Source: Alphaproteobacteria bacterium (lineage in GTDB: Bacteria; Pseudomonadota; Alphaproteobacteria; Micavibrionales; UBA2020). From it: DNA of 11,244 nucleotides. The translations under genes were made by a program, and so were the position numbers. This document shows positions 6,351-11,244 of this stretch, piece by piece (within the stretch, counting starts at the first letter, position 1; each line of letters opens with the position of its first letter). Location of the stretch: assembly GCA_020853455.1 (NCBI GenBank), contig JADYYV010000296.1:1-11244 (forward strand), in the 5' to 3' direction. The notes beneath the pieces were generated by a model, which saw only the letters and a program-made list of their open reading frames with translations, ran no database searches and had not been told where the DNA came from.

Positions 6351-6988
6351 TGCCCCAGCTTGAAACGCCCGGGATTGTGCCGCTTCAGGCTGTCGATATC
6401 GCCCTGCAATTTGCGTTCGTTCCTGGCCTGCCATGCAGCGCTTTTTTCTCGCTGCTCGTGCATGACGGATGACAGGTGTTTTTGCACGTCGATAAATTCC
6501 TGCTGCGCGAAATCCAGCACCTCGCGCTGTTTCCACGCGGCGACGGCGAATGCCGTGTCGCCGTTTTTATCTTTTGCGAAAACATCGGCACTGGCCGCCG
6601 TAAGCGCGGATGCCGCGCGGGCATTGCCTTCCCATGCCGCGACATGCAGCGGGGTCTGGCCGTATTTATCCTTGAGGTCGGGATTGGCGTCATACTGCGC
6701 CAGCAGCGCGATCATTTCCGCGTTGTCGCGGCGGGCGGCGTGGTGCAGCGCGGTATACTGGTCGTCGCCGCCGCTCAGGTTCGGATTCGCGCCGCCCTCC
6801 AGCAGCAGGGTTGCCGACAAATAACTGTTTTTCGATGCGGCGAACTGCAACAGCGTCTGGCCGTCGTCGTTTTTCACATCGGGGTCGCCGCCATCCGTCA
6901 GGAAGCGGTACAACGCGCCGATATCCTCGGTCTCGGCGGCCTTGAAAGCCCGCCTGACGGCGTCCAGATGATTAAAGTCATTGATCAT
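6347..6988 (-). CDS. Ankyrin-repeat protein, first gene of the operon
   Basis: 213 residues with four to five ankyrin repeats (about 8-155), including TLLQFAASKNSYLSATLLLE, TALHHAARRDNAEMIALL and TPLHVAAWEGNARAASAL. A charged helix (about 160-200) and the tail KRHNPGRFKLGQ follow. It matches the next gene along its whole length (213 against 214 residues, similar N-terminus, ERK...L+RHxPxRFKL tail), so the two are probably tandem duplicates. The start at 6988 is supported by that alignment, although the upstream CTCTTTCTCCCGC has no Shine-Dalgarno. The predicted promoter at 6998-7027 would give an almost leaderless transcript. No signal peptide. As first gene of the operon with the flavoprotein it may bind or regulate that enzyme, but this is inference. 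Confidence 0.9.
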   Translation of the reverse strand: MINDFNHLDAVRRAFKAAETEDIGALYRFLTDGGDPDVKNDDGQTLLQFAASKNSYLSATLLLEGGANPNLSGGDDQYTALHHAARRDNAEMIALLAQYDANPDLKDKYGQTPLHVAAWEGNARAASALTAASADVFAKDKNGDTAFAVAAWKQREVLDFAQQEFIDVQKHLSSVMHEQREKSAAWQARNERKLQGDIDSLKRHNPGRFKLGQ

Positions 6989-6997
6989 GCGGGAGAA

Positions 6998-7027
6998 AGA
7001 GTAAAACGGAAGCGTCCGTTATGTCAA
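6998..7027 (-). promoter_or_regulatory. Predicted promoter of the ankyrin/flavoprotein operon (near-leaderless)
   Basis: On the minus strand a perfect TTGACA (7022-7027) is followed after 18 bases by TACTCT (6998-7003, 3 of 6 matching TATAAT). Transcription would begin 2-3 bases before the ATG at 6988, in line with the absence of a ribosome site. The -35 context ATTGACATAAC is the same as at 4015-4020. The weak -10 keeps confidence low. Confidence 0.4.
7005..7020. promoter_or_regulatory. Perfect dyad inside the ankyrin-operon promoter (candidate operator)
   Basis: AACGGA (7005-7010) and TCCGTT (7015-7020) are exact inverted repeats around AGCG. They fill the space between the predicted -35 and -10 boxes, the classic place for a repressor site. 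The dyad also lies 52 bases upstream of the divergent Sel1-repeat gene, so one regulator could act on both. No regulator gene is nearby. Confidence 0.45.
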
Positions 7028-7071
7028 TATTCGGCAAAAGGTGATTGATAAGAAACGAAAATAGGGAGAAA

Positions 7072-8451
7072 ATGGAAAATAAAGGGAAAAAACCCATGCG
7101 CGCGTTATTCGTTCTTCTGGCCTTCCTGACCTTCGCTTCCCCGGCAGCCTTTGCCGAGGAGATCGCGGGCTTGAAAACAAAGGCCGAAGCGGGCGACGAC
7201 GATGCCCAATACCGCCTCGGCTTCGCCTATGCGCAAGGTCAGGGCGTGGCACAGGATTACGCCGAAGCCGCAAAATGGTGGGCCGCGGCGACCGATAAGG
7301 GCAACGCCGATGCCGAAAACAACCTCGGCTTCCTGTATCGCAACGGCTATGGCGTAGCGCAGGATATCAAGAAGGCCGAGGAAATGTGGATCAAGTCCGC
7401 CAACCACGGCAACGTCCATGCGGCATTCAACCTTGGCAATTTCTACGCCGCCGGTGAAGGCGTGACGCAGAATTACAAAGAAGCGGAAAAATGGTGGCGC
7501 AAGGCTGCCGAGAAAGGCCTGCTCAGCGCGCAGAAAAACTATGCGAAAATGCTGATGGAAGGCAAAAGCGGCGTCGTCGATAACAGCGCCGCCGCCAAAT
7601 GGTACCTGAAAGCGGCCGAGCAGGGCGACGCCGATGCGCAGCTGCAGATCGCCAAGCTGTACCGCGACGGTCTGGGCGTCCCGCAGTTTTACAAGGAAGC
7701 ATCCGACTGGTTCCGCAAAGCGGCGGAGCAGGGCAACGTCGAGGCGCAATATAACCGCGGCATGCTGTTCCGGCAGGGCAACGGCGTGGCGCAGAGCGAC
7801 CGCGAAGCCTGGGAATGGTTCAAAAAAGCAGGCGAGAAGGGCCACGCGCCCGCGCAGTTCGAACTGGCGAACCAGTACGCCAACGGCCTTGGCGTGGCGC
7901 AGGACGAAGTCGTCGCAGAACAATGGGCGCGCAAGGCCGCCGATCAGGGCTACGACAAGGCGCAGCACCTGCTGGGCACGATGTACGAACACGGCCGCGG
8001 CGTGCAGCGCGACCCGCGCGAGGCGGCGAAGTGGTACGTCATGGCGGCGGATCAGGGGCTGCCCGACGCGCAGAACGACCTTGCCAGCCTTTACGTGCAG
8101 GGCGCCGGCATGGAAAAGGATTTTTCGCAGGCCGCGGCGTGGTATCACAAGGCGGCGGTGCAGGGCTTCACCAAGGCGGAGTTCAATTTCGGCATGCTCT
8201 ACCTGCTGGGCGAGGGCGTGGAGCAGAATTACAAGGAAGCCTATGAGTGGTTTTACAAGGCCGCGCTGAAGGGGCATGTCAAAGCGCAGTTCAACCTGGG
8301 CCTGCTTTATATGAAGGGCCAGGGCGTGCCGCAATACGACCGCGAGGCGGAAAAATGGCTGAAGCGCGCCGCCGAACAGCATGACGCAAAAGCGATCCGC
8401 GCCCTGCGCGACCTGAAAGACAAGCAGGCCCGCGACGCTGCGCCGAAATAA
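7072..8451 (+). CDS. Secreted Sel1-like repeat (SLR/TPR-type) protein
   Basis: 459 residues with this start. A signal peptide is clear: basic N-region, hydrophobic core LFVLLAFLTF and an Ala-x-Ala site (PAAFA) before EE, so the protein should be exported to the periplasm or beyond. The mature part is eleven nearly gapless 36-residue Sel1-like repeats of the form DAQxxLGxLYxxGxGVxQDYxEAxKWxxKAAEQG. It ends in a short charged helix, with no enzyme domain. Such proteins are alpha-helical scaffolds for protein contacts; related ones act in envelope stress, motility and host interaction, but the partner here is unknown. ATG 7072 is chosen because of GGGAG at 7064-7068. ATG 7096, with AAAGGGA upstream, is an equally good signal-peptide start. 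An upstream in-frame TTG at 7045 is unlikely. It is divergent from the ankyrin operon. Confidence 0.93.
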   Translation: MENKGKKPMRALFVLLAFLTFASPAAFAEEIAGLKTKAEAGDDDAQYRLGFAYAQGQGVAQDYAEAAKWWAAATDKGNADAENNLGFLYRNGYGVAQDIKKAEEMWIKSANHGNVHAAFNLGNFYAAGEGVTQNYKEAEKWWRKAAEKGLLSAQKNYAKMLMEGKSGVVDNSAAAKWYLKAAEQGDADAQLQIAKLYRDGLGVPQFYKEASDWFRKAAEQGNVEAQYNRGMLFRQGNGVAQSDREAWEWFKKAGEKGHAPAQFELANQYANGLGVAQDEVVAEQWARKAADQGYDKAQHLLGTMYEHGRGVQRDPREAAKWYVMAADQGLPDAQNDLASLYVQGAGMEKDFSQAAAWYHKAAVQGFTKAEFNFGMLYLLGEGVEQNYKEAYEWFYKAALKGHVKAQFNLGLLYMKGQGVPQYDREAEKWLKRAAEQHDAKAIRALRDLKDKQARDAAPK

Positions 8452-8452
8452 T

Positions 8453-9334
8453 CTAGCTGCGGCGCAGGCGCAGCGACGATAATTTAAATCCCGTCACCAT
8501 CGCCGTCCCCGCAATCACGATCAGCGCGCCCGCGATGGTGGCCAGGCCGACGGGTTCGTCCAGGAATATATGCCCCCAGATCACGCCGAAGACCGGCACG
8601 ATAAAGGTGACGGTCAGCGCCGAGGTCGGGCCCACATCCTCGATCAGGCGGAAATACAGGATATACGCGATACCGCTGCAGACGATGCCGATCGCCAGCA
8701 CCAGCGCGAGCATTTCCGGCGTCAGGGTGAAGGTATGGCCGAAAGCGGGAACGGCGGGCAGTACCAGCAGCGTGCCGGCCCACATGCAGCCGTGGGCATT
8801 GGCAAAGGAGTCTATCTTGGGCGCGGTCTTGGCATAGGTGGTCGCAATCCCGTAACAGAACGCCGCGCCCAGCACGAGCGCGATTGCGAAAGCGGCGCCG
8901 TCCTGTAGCGCGGAGGGATCAAAGCCCACCAGCAGCGCGACGCCGATGACCCCCAGCGCAAGCCCGATCACCGATTTCAGCGACAGCTTCGTGCGGAACC
9001 ATGCGGCGCCGATGACCGCCGCCCATATCGGCGATGTGGCGTTCAGGATGGAAAGCAGGGAGGCCGACAGCGTTTTCGCCGCAATTGCGAACAGCAGGAA
9101 CGGCAAAGCGGAATTGAAAAAGCCCAGAATGGCGAAATGCTTCCAGTCTTTCCATGCGCCAAGGTTTTTCTTCAAAATCGCGCCAAAACCCAGCAGGAAC
9201 AGCGCGGCCAAACCAAGGCGCAGGGCGATCAGCACGGCAGGGCCGATGACCGGCGCGCCGATGCGCGTCAGCATGAACGATCCGCCCCAGATAGCGGAGA
9301 GCAGGATGAGGCGGAGGAGGCTTTGGGTGTTCAT
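8453..9334 (-). CDS. EamA-family (DMT superfamily) transporter
   Basis: 293 residues, the usual EamA length, with about ten hydrophobic membrane segments arranged as two EamA repeats (roughly residues 5-138 and 150-285). Diagnostic stretches are the N-terminal AIWGGSFMLTRIG and the second-repeat end GHIFLDEPVGLATIAGALIVIAG with its conserved DEP after the ninth segment; a basic tail RLRRS ends the protein. Members export or import small metabolites such as amino acids or purines across the inner membrane; the substrate cannot be read from sequence. GTG at 9337 directly precedes ATG at 9334; the ATG is chosen, although neither has a strong ribosome site. The stop lies 1 base past the convergent Sel1-repeat gene, so the two transcripts must overlap or end inside each other. 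Confidence 0.93.
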   Translation of the reverse strand: MNTQSLLRLILLSAIWGGSFMLTRIGAPVIGPAVLIALRLGLAALFLLGFGAILKKNLGAWKDWKHFAILGFFNSALPFLLFAIAAKTLSASLLSILNATSPIWAAVIGAAWFRTKLSLKSVIGLALGVIGVALLVGFDPSALQDGAAFAIALVLGAAFCYGIATTYAKTAPKIDSFANAHGCMWAGTLLVLPAVPAFGHTFTLTPEMLALVLAIGIVCSGIAYILYFRLIEDVGPTSALTVTFIVPVFGVIWGHIFLDEPVGLATIAGALIVIAGTAMVTGFKLSSLRLRRS

Positions 9335-9445
9335 CACGGTTGTCCGAAGTTGCAGCGCGAAGTCTGGTCTATCCGGCGCAAAGACGCGCGCCGTTTCCGG
9401 ACATATAACCGGCGGCAGCCGATAAAAAAGGGGCAGCTTTAATAT
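9335..9445 (-). other. Gap between methyltransferase and transporter genes
   Basis: About 110 bases without a gene. A GC-rich hairpin is visible at about 9375-9398 (CGGCGC and GCGCCG around eight bases, with an outer TCCGG/CCGGA). It could form in the transporter's 5' leader. No convincing promoter or T-tract terminator was found, so read-through from the methyltransferase gene is possible. Confidence 0.4.
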
Positions 9446-10234
9446 TTATCGAACGATGCGCTCGACCACATCATGCGGCACGGAACGGTCGGCCTTGCGC
9501 GCGACAAGGCGCATGCCGGGCTTCCACGAGAAGAAAAATTTCTCGACCGTCAGGTCGTGCGCGTTCAAGAGGCGCGTCATGCCAAGGCGGGTGAAGTAAG
9601 TGATATGTTCGGGCGGCATCACCGCGTCCCATTTCAGGAAGTTGCGGGGCACGCGCCAATGGCCGGCCTCGGGCGTCGTAATGTACACGACACCGCCCGG
9701 CGCCAGCAGCCTGGAAATCGCGGCGACAAATGCGTCGGGATCCGGCACATGCTCGATCACTTCGCTGGTATAGATGATGTCGGCCTTGTGGCCTTCATTT
9801 GCGTAATCCTGCACGGCGATGGTGCGGAAATGGTCGCCGAAGCTTTCGCGCGATGCTTTCACGGCGGTGTCGTCGATATCGATGCCCTTGGCATCAAGGC
9901 CCAGCGCCAGCGCCGCCTTGACGGTAAAGCCGTAATTGCAGCCGACATCCAGAAACGCCTTGCCAGGGGTCATTTCGCGCAAATAGGCGATACGGCGGCT
10001 GGCGCGCTTGATCTTGCTGTCTTCCTTGGCGCGGTAATTGGTCGTGCCCTTATAGGACTGGTAAAAGGCCGTCAGCTCCTCCGGCGTGGGGAAGGGATCG
10101 ACCGTGACCGTGCCGCAGCCCTCGCAGCGCAGCAACGCATAGCCGTTCTTCGTCCCGAGGGTACGGTCGGGGTTCAGGGCGTTGTGGCAGGCCTGGCAGG
10201 CGGGAAGGCTGTGGGGTTTTCGCTGGGTAGTCAT
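9446..10234 (-). CDS. Class I SAM-dependent methyltransferase with N-terminal zinc ribbon
   Basis: 262 residues. The N-terminus has two CxxC pairs (C13/C16 and C37/C40), probably a small zinc ribbon. A Rossmann methyltransferase domain follows: SAM motif I FLDVGCNYGF (94-103), acidic motif II GIDID (117-121), a motif IV-like EVIEHVPDP (158-166) and APGGVVYITTP (178-188). This layout is common in Methyltransf_23-type enzymes of surface-polysaccharide or secondary-metabolite pathways, but no such genes are nearby and the substrate is unknown. The ATG at 10234 has no Shine-Dalgarno (TCTCCCTTCC upstream); the predicted promoter would place the transcript start at the ATG itself. The protein ends ERIVR without an obvious extra domain. 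It is likely its own transcript, separated from the small gene behind it by a terminator. Confidence 0.9.
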   Translation of the reverse strand: MTTQRKPHSLPACQACHNALNPDRTLGTKNGYALLRCEGCGTVTVDPFPTPEELTAFYQSYKGTTNYRAKEDSKIKRASRRIAYLREMTPGKAFLDVGCNYGFTVKAALALGLDAKGIDIDDTAVKASRESFGDHFRTIAVQDYANEGHKADIIYTSEVIEHVPDPDAFVAAISRLLAPGGVVYITTPEAGHWRVPRNFLKWDAVMPPEHITYFTRLGMTRLLNAHDLTVEKFFFSWKPGMRLVARKADRSVPHDVVERIVR

Positions 10235-10241
10235 GGAAGGG

Positions 10242-10269
10242 AGACTAAATCGTTTTGGATGTATGTCAA
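10242..10269 (-). promoter_or_regulatory. Predicted promoter of the methyltransferase gene (leaderless)
   Basis: Reading the minus strand, a perfect TTGACA (10264-10269) and TAGTCT (10242-10247, 3 of 6 matching TATAAT) are 16 bases apart. The ATG begins 7 bases after the -10 box, the normal distance to a transcript start, so the mRNA would be leaderless. It sits directly behind the terminator of the preceding small gene. Confidence 0.45.
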
Positions 10270-10287
10270 TCCATATGCGCCAATTGA

Positions 10288-10317
10288 AAAGGCCCGGGTT
10301 GGAGGACCCGGGCCTTT
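10288..10317 (-). terminator. Rho-independent terminator of small gene A
   Basis: A perfect 12-bp stem (10288-10299 with 10306-10317, core GGCCCGGGT/ACCCGGGCC) closes on a 6-base loop and is followed on the minus strand by TTTT. It starts about 26 bases after the stop of the 51-residue gene and separates it from the methyltransferase promoter. Confidence 0.9.
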
Positions 10318-10342
10318 GATCAAGAACGCTTCAGATGCGCGC

Positions 10343-10498
10343 TTATGCGTTAGCACCGTGAGAAGCTGCGGGAGCCTGACGGATCACCGGAGCCAGGGTC
10401 TGGAACTGCTGACCACCGTCAACGCGGAATTCGATCGCCTTTGCGGTCATCGCTGCGTCGCGGGTGGTTTTGAAACCTTCGATCTTTTTCATGTCCAT
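10343..10498 (-). CDS. Small protein A (51 residues), member of an unrecognised small-protein pair
   Basis: 51 residues, starting MDMKKIEGFK and ending in an Ala/Pro-rich, probably flexible tail. The frame is open further upstream, but the ATG at 10498 is clearly right: AAGGAG (10506-10511) lies 7 bases before it. The gene has its own promoter (10551-10579) and a strong terminator (10288-10317), which together argue that this very short frame is real and possibly well expressed. The middle reads KAIEFRVDGGQQF (20-32), matching KAIEHRAGGAEIF of the small gene at 10738-10884. Both have Ile at 6, Gly at 8, Thr at 12 and Lys at 20. No cysteines, signal peptide or membrane segment; soluble and cytoplasmic by appearance. 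The family is not recognised and no function is assigned. Confidence 0.8.
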   Translation of the reverse strand: MDMKKIEGFKTTRDAAMTAKAIEFRVDGGQQFQTLAPVIRQAPAASHGANA

Positions 10499-10550
10499 GG
10501 CCTTGCTCCTTAGTTTTTGTGGTTGGGCAATTTTCTTGCGCCTTAAGACC

Positions 10551-10579
10551 AGAATGCGAAATAAAACGCCGATTGTCAA
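10551..10579 (-). promoter_or_regulatory. Predicted promoter of small gene A
   Basis: On the minus strand a perfect TTGACA (10574-10579) is followed after 17 bases by CATTCT (10551-10556, 3 of 6 matching TATAAT). Transcription from about 10544 would give a 45-base leader carrying the AAGGAG site. Upstream, at 10595-10609, is a TTAA-N6-TTAAC pair. Confidence 0.45.
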
Positions 10580-10671
10580 ATAACAATGTTTAGATTAACC
10601 CCTATTAACACATAATTAATATAGCAATTTCAAGTTGTTACATAAATTAACTGATTTTTGAATCAAACACG

Positions 10672-10695
10672 AAAAACGCCCCCATACGGGGGCGT
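10672..10695 (-). terminator. Rho-independent terminator of small gene B
   Basis: An 8-bp perfect stem (10676-10683, ACGCCCCC, with 10688-10695, GGGGGCGT) closes on ATAC and runs into TTTT on the minus strand. It lies about 42 bases past the stop of the 48-residue gene, with no other gene between. Confidence 0.85.
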
Positions 10696-10737
10696 GATTC
10701 TTACGAAATGCTTTCGAATCGGCGAATCAGGCTGTTT

Positions 10738-10884
10738 TTACATGCCCGGCGCGTTCTGTTTCGGCCCGGTCACCTTGGCGGCCACATTGAATATCTCGGC
10801 ACCACCAGCGCGGTGTTCAATGGCTTTTTCGATCCGCTTGAACTCGCCCGTTTCACGGCTGCCTGCGATTGCATGTAATGTCAT
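10738..10884 (-). CDS. Small protein B (48 residues), paralogue of small protein A
   Basis: 48 residues: MTLHAIAGSRETGEF at the start, then KRIEKAIEHRAGGAEIF (16-32), and a short tail ending NAPGM before TAA. The ATG at 10884 follows AAGGGG with 8 bases between. A TTGACA promoter (10926-10954) and a terminator (10672-10695) frame it as a single-gene unit. It aligns without gaps to small protein A over the first 25 residues, and with one gap after that, sharing I6, G8, T12, K20-A-I-E23, R25, the GG pair, and the following F, A and V. No signal peptide, cysteine or membrane segment. An overlapping plus-strand reading frame (10658-10909) shows no such support. The role is unknown; the clean transcription signals are the main evidence that it is a gene. 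Confidence 0.75.
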   Translation of the reverse strand: MTLHAIAGSRETGEFKRIEKAIEHRAGGAEIFNVAAKVTGPKQNAPGM

Positions 10885-10925
10885 ATGCTCTGCCCCTTGG
10901 ATGCTTTAGTTATTCCCATAGTGTT

Positions 10926-10954
10926 ATCATCCCTTATTTTCCAGACTGTGTCAA
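10926..10954 (-). promoter_or_regulatory. Predicted promoter of small gene B
   Basis: A perfect TTGACA (10949-10954, minus strand) and GATGAT (10926-10931, 4 of 6 matching TATAAT) are 17 bases apart. The transcript would start near 10919, leaving a leader of about 35 bases with the AAGGGG ribosome site. Confidence 0.5.
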
Positions 10955-11089
10955 AGATCACAAATTTTTCATATTGAATCCAAGGGGATGCAAACCGATG
11001 CTCAGGCGCGTTCATTAAGCTTAATTAACAGCCGCGTACGAAAGTGACTGAAATTACGGGGTTTTTGAAATAAAGACGATTCTCTGTTT

Positions 11090-11137
11090 GAGTATAAGGC
11101 CGGGATGGCGCTTTCTCCCTCTCCCAAAGGGGAGATG
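11090..11137. repeat. Partial second copy of the GC-rich hairpin repeat
   Basis: GAGTATAAG (11090-11098), then after about 12 bases a CT-rich arm with the hairpin TCTCCC (11120-11125), loop AAAG, GGGAGA (11130-11135). The same order, GAGTATAAG followed by a CTTCCC-type hairpin, occurs at 3262-3310, and CTCTCCCAAAGG is shared with the arm at 3381-3421. Only one arm is present here. Confidence 0.45.
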
Positions 11138-11244
11138 CCTATTTTAACTTACTGTTTTAACTTTAATATTAAGCACAAAAATAGCCTGTGAGTGTACTGT
11201 GAAGATTGTAGCGGTACTATTATACCCCTATGAATTTTGACCGA

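Larger units (their letters stand above)
10885..11244. other. Non-coding end of the window
   Basis: About 360 bases with no gene I can support. It holds the promoter of small gene B, a TTAAGCTTAATTAAC palindromic cluster (11015-11029), and a partial repeat copy at 11090-11137. From about 11138 the sequence is AT-rich. An ATG at 11230 followed by AATTTTGACCGA runs off the end and could open another gene, but it has no ribosome site and too few codons to judge. Confidence 0.5.

Noticed and set aside
6351..6536. A longer start for the second ankyrin gene, adding 62 residues
   Set aside because: The extension overlaps the upstream ankyrin gene in another frame, is Arg/Ala-rich shadow sequence, and does not match the paralogue's N-terminus.
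5733..6824. A 363-residue plus-strand open frame across both ankyrin genes
   Set aside because: Antisense to two well-supported paralogues, no recognisable domain, and no ribosome site of note.
7105..8382. A 425-residue open frame on the minus strand opposite the Sel1-repeat gene
   Set aside because: It is the mirror of a GC-rich periodic gene; its 36-residue periodicity comes from the sense repeats, and the sense protein has a signal peptide and clear repeats.
9473..10513. A 346-residue plus-strand open frame opposite the methyltransferase and small gene A
   Set aside because: It runs through a strong terminator hairpin and opposite a methyltransferase with clear SAM and CxxC motifs.
10658..10909. 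An 83-residue plus-strand open frame
   Set aside because: It starts within a minus-strand terminator and lies opposite small gene B, which has a promoter, ribosome site and paralogue.
1..11244. CRISPR arrays, tRNA genes, insertion sequences and phage genes
   Set aside because: No regularly spaced direct repeats, cloverleaf-like sequence, transposase or phage protein was found in reading both strands.

Overview
The window looks like a piece of an alphaproteobacterial chromosome. The evidence is indirect: the end of a suf operon in the order sufD-sufS-sufT-like-sufA, high-GC coding sequence with many GCG/CGC codons, 4-base gene overlaps, and minus-strand promoters with good TTGACA-type -35 boxes but poor -10 boxes. 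I cannot name the genus. No rRNA, tRNA, CRISPR array, transposase or phage gene was seen.

Layout. Bases 1-2330 hold the 3' part of a plus-strand Fe-S cluster assembly (SUF) operon: the end of SufD, the SufS cysteine desulfurase, a MIP18/DUF59 SufT-like protein and an A-type carrier (SufA). It closes with a strong hairpin terminator that works in both directions. A minus-strand Nudix-like gene (2341-3135) converges on it. Bases 3136-3423 are non-coding and carry a promoter, a triple GAGTAT dyad and a GC-rich inverted-repeat element of about 140 bp. Next come an unrecognised minus-strand gene (3424-3963) and a markedly AT-rich plus-strand orphan with a TTG start (4084-4509), probably a foreign insertion.

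Bases 4525-6988 form a tight minus-strand operon. Two ankyrin-repeat proteins of 213 and 214 residues, which look like tandem duplicates, are followed by an HI0933/BaiN-type flavoprotein, and both junctions overlap by 4 bases. The operon is divergent from a secreted protein built of 11 Sel1-like repeats (7072-8451), and a perfect dyad sits in the ankyrin promoter within the 83-base gap. Then come a minus-strand EamA/DMT transporter (8453-9334) and a zinc-ribbon-containing SAM methyltransferase (9446-10234).

The last 1 kb holds two very small minus-strand genes (51 and 48 residues), each with its own promoter, Shine-Dalgarno site and intrinsic terminator. Their products share the pattern KAIExRxxGGxxF and appear to be paralogues of a family I do not recognise. 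The final 360 bases are non-coding, as far as I can see, and include a partial second copy of the GC-rich repeat.

The SUF genes work together: SufS supplies sulfur, SufBCD builds the cluster, and SufA and SufT help deliver it. The ankyrin/flavoprotein operon and the small-protein pair are the least explained parts of the window and the most worth following up.
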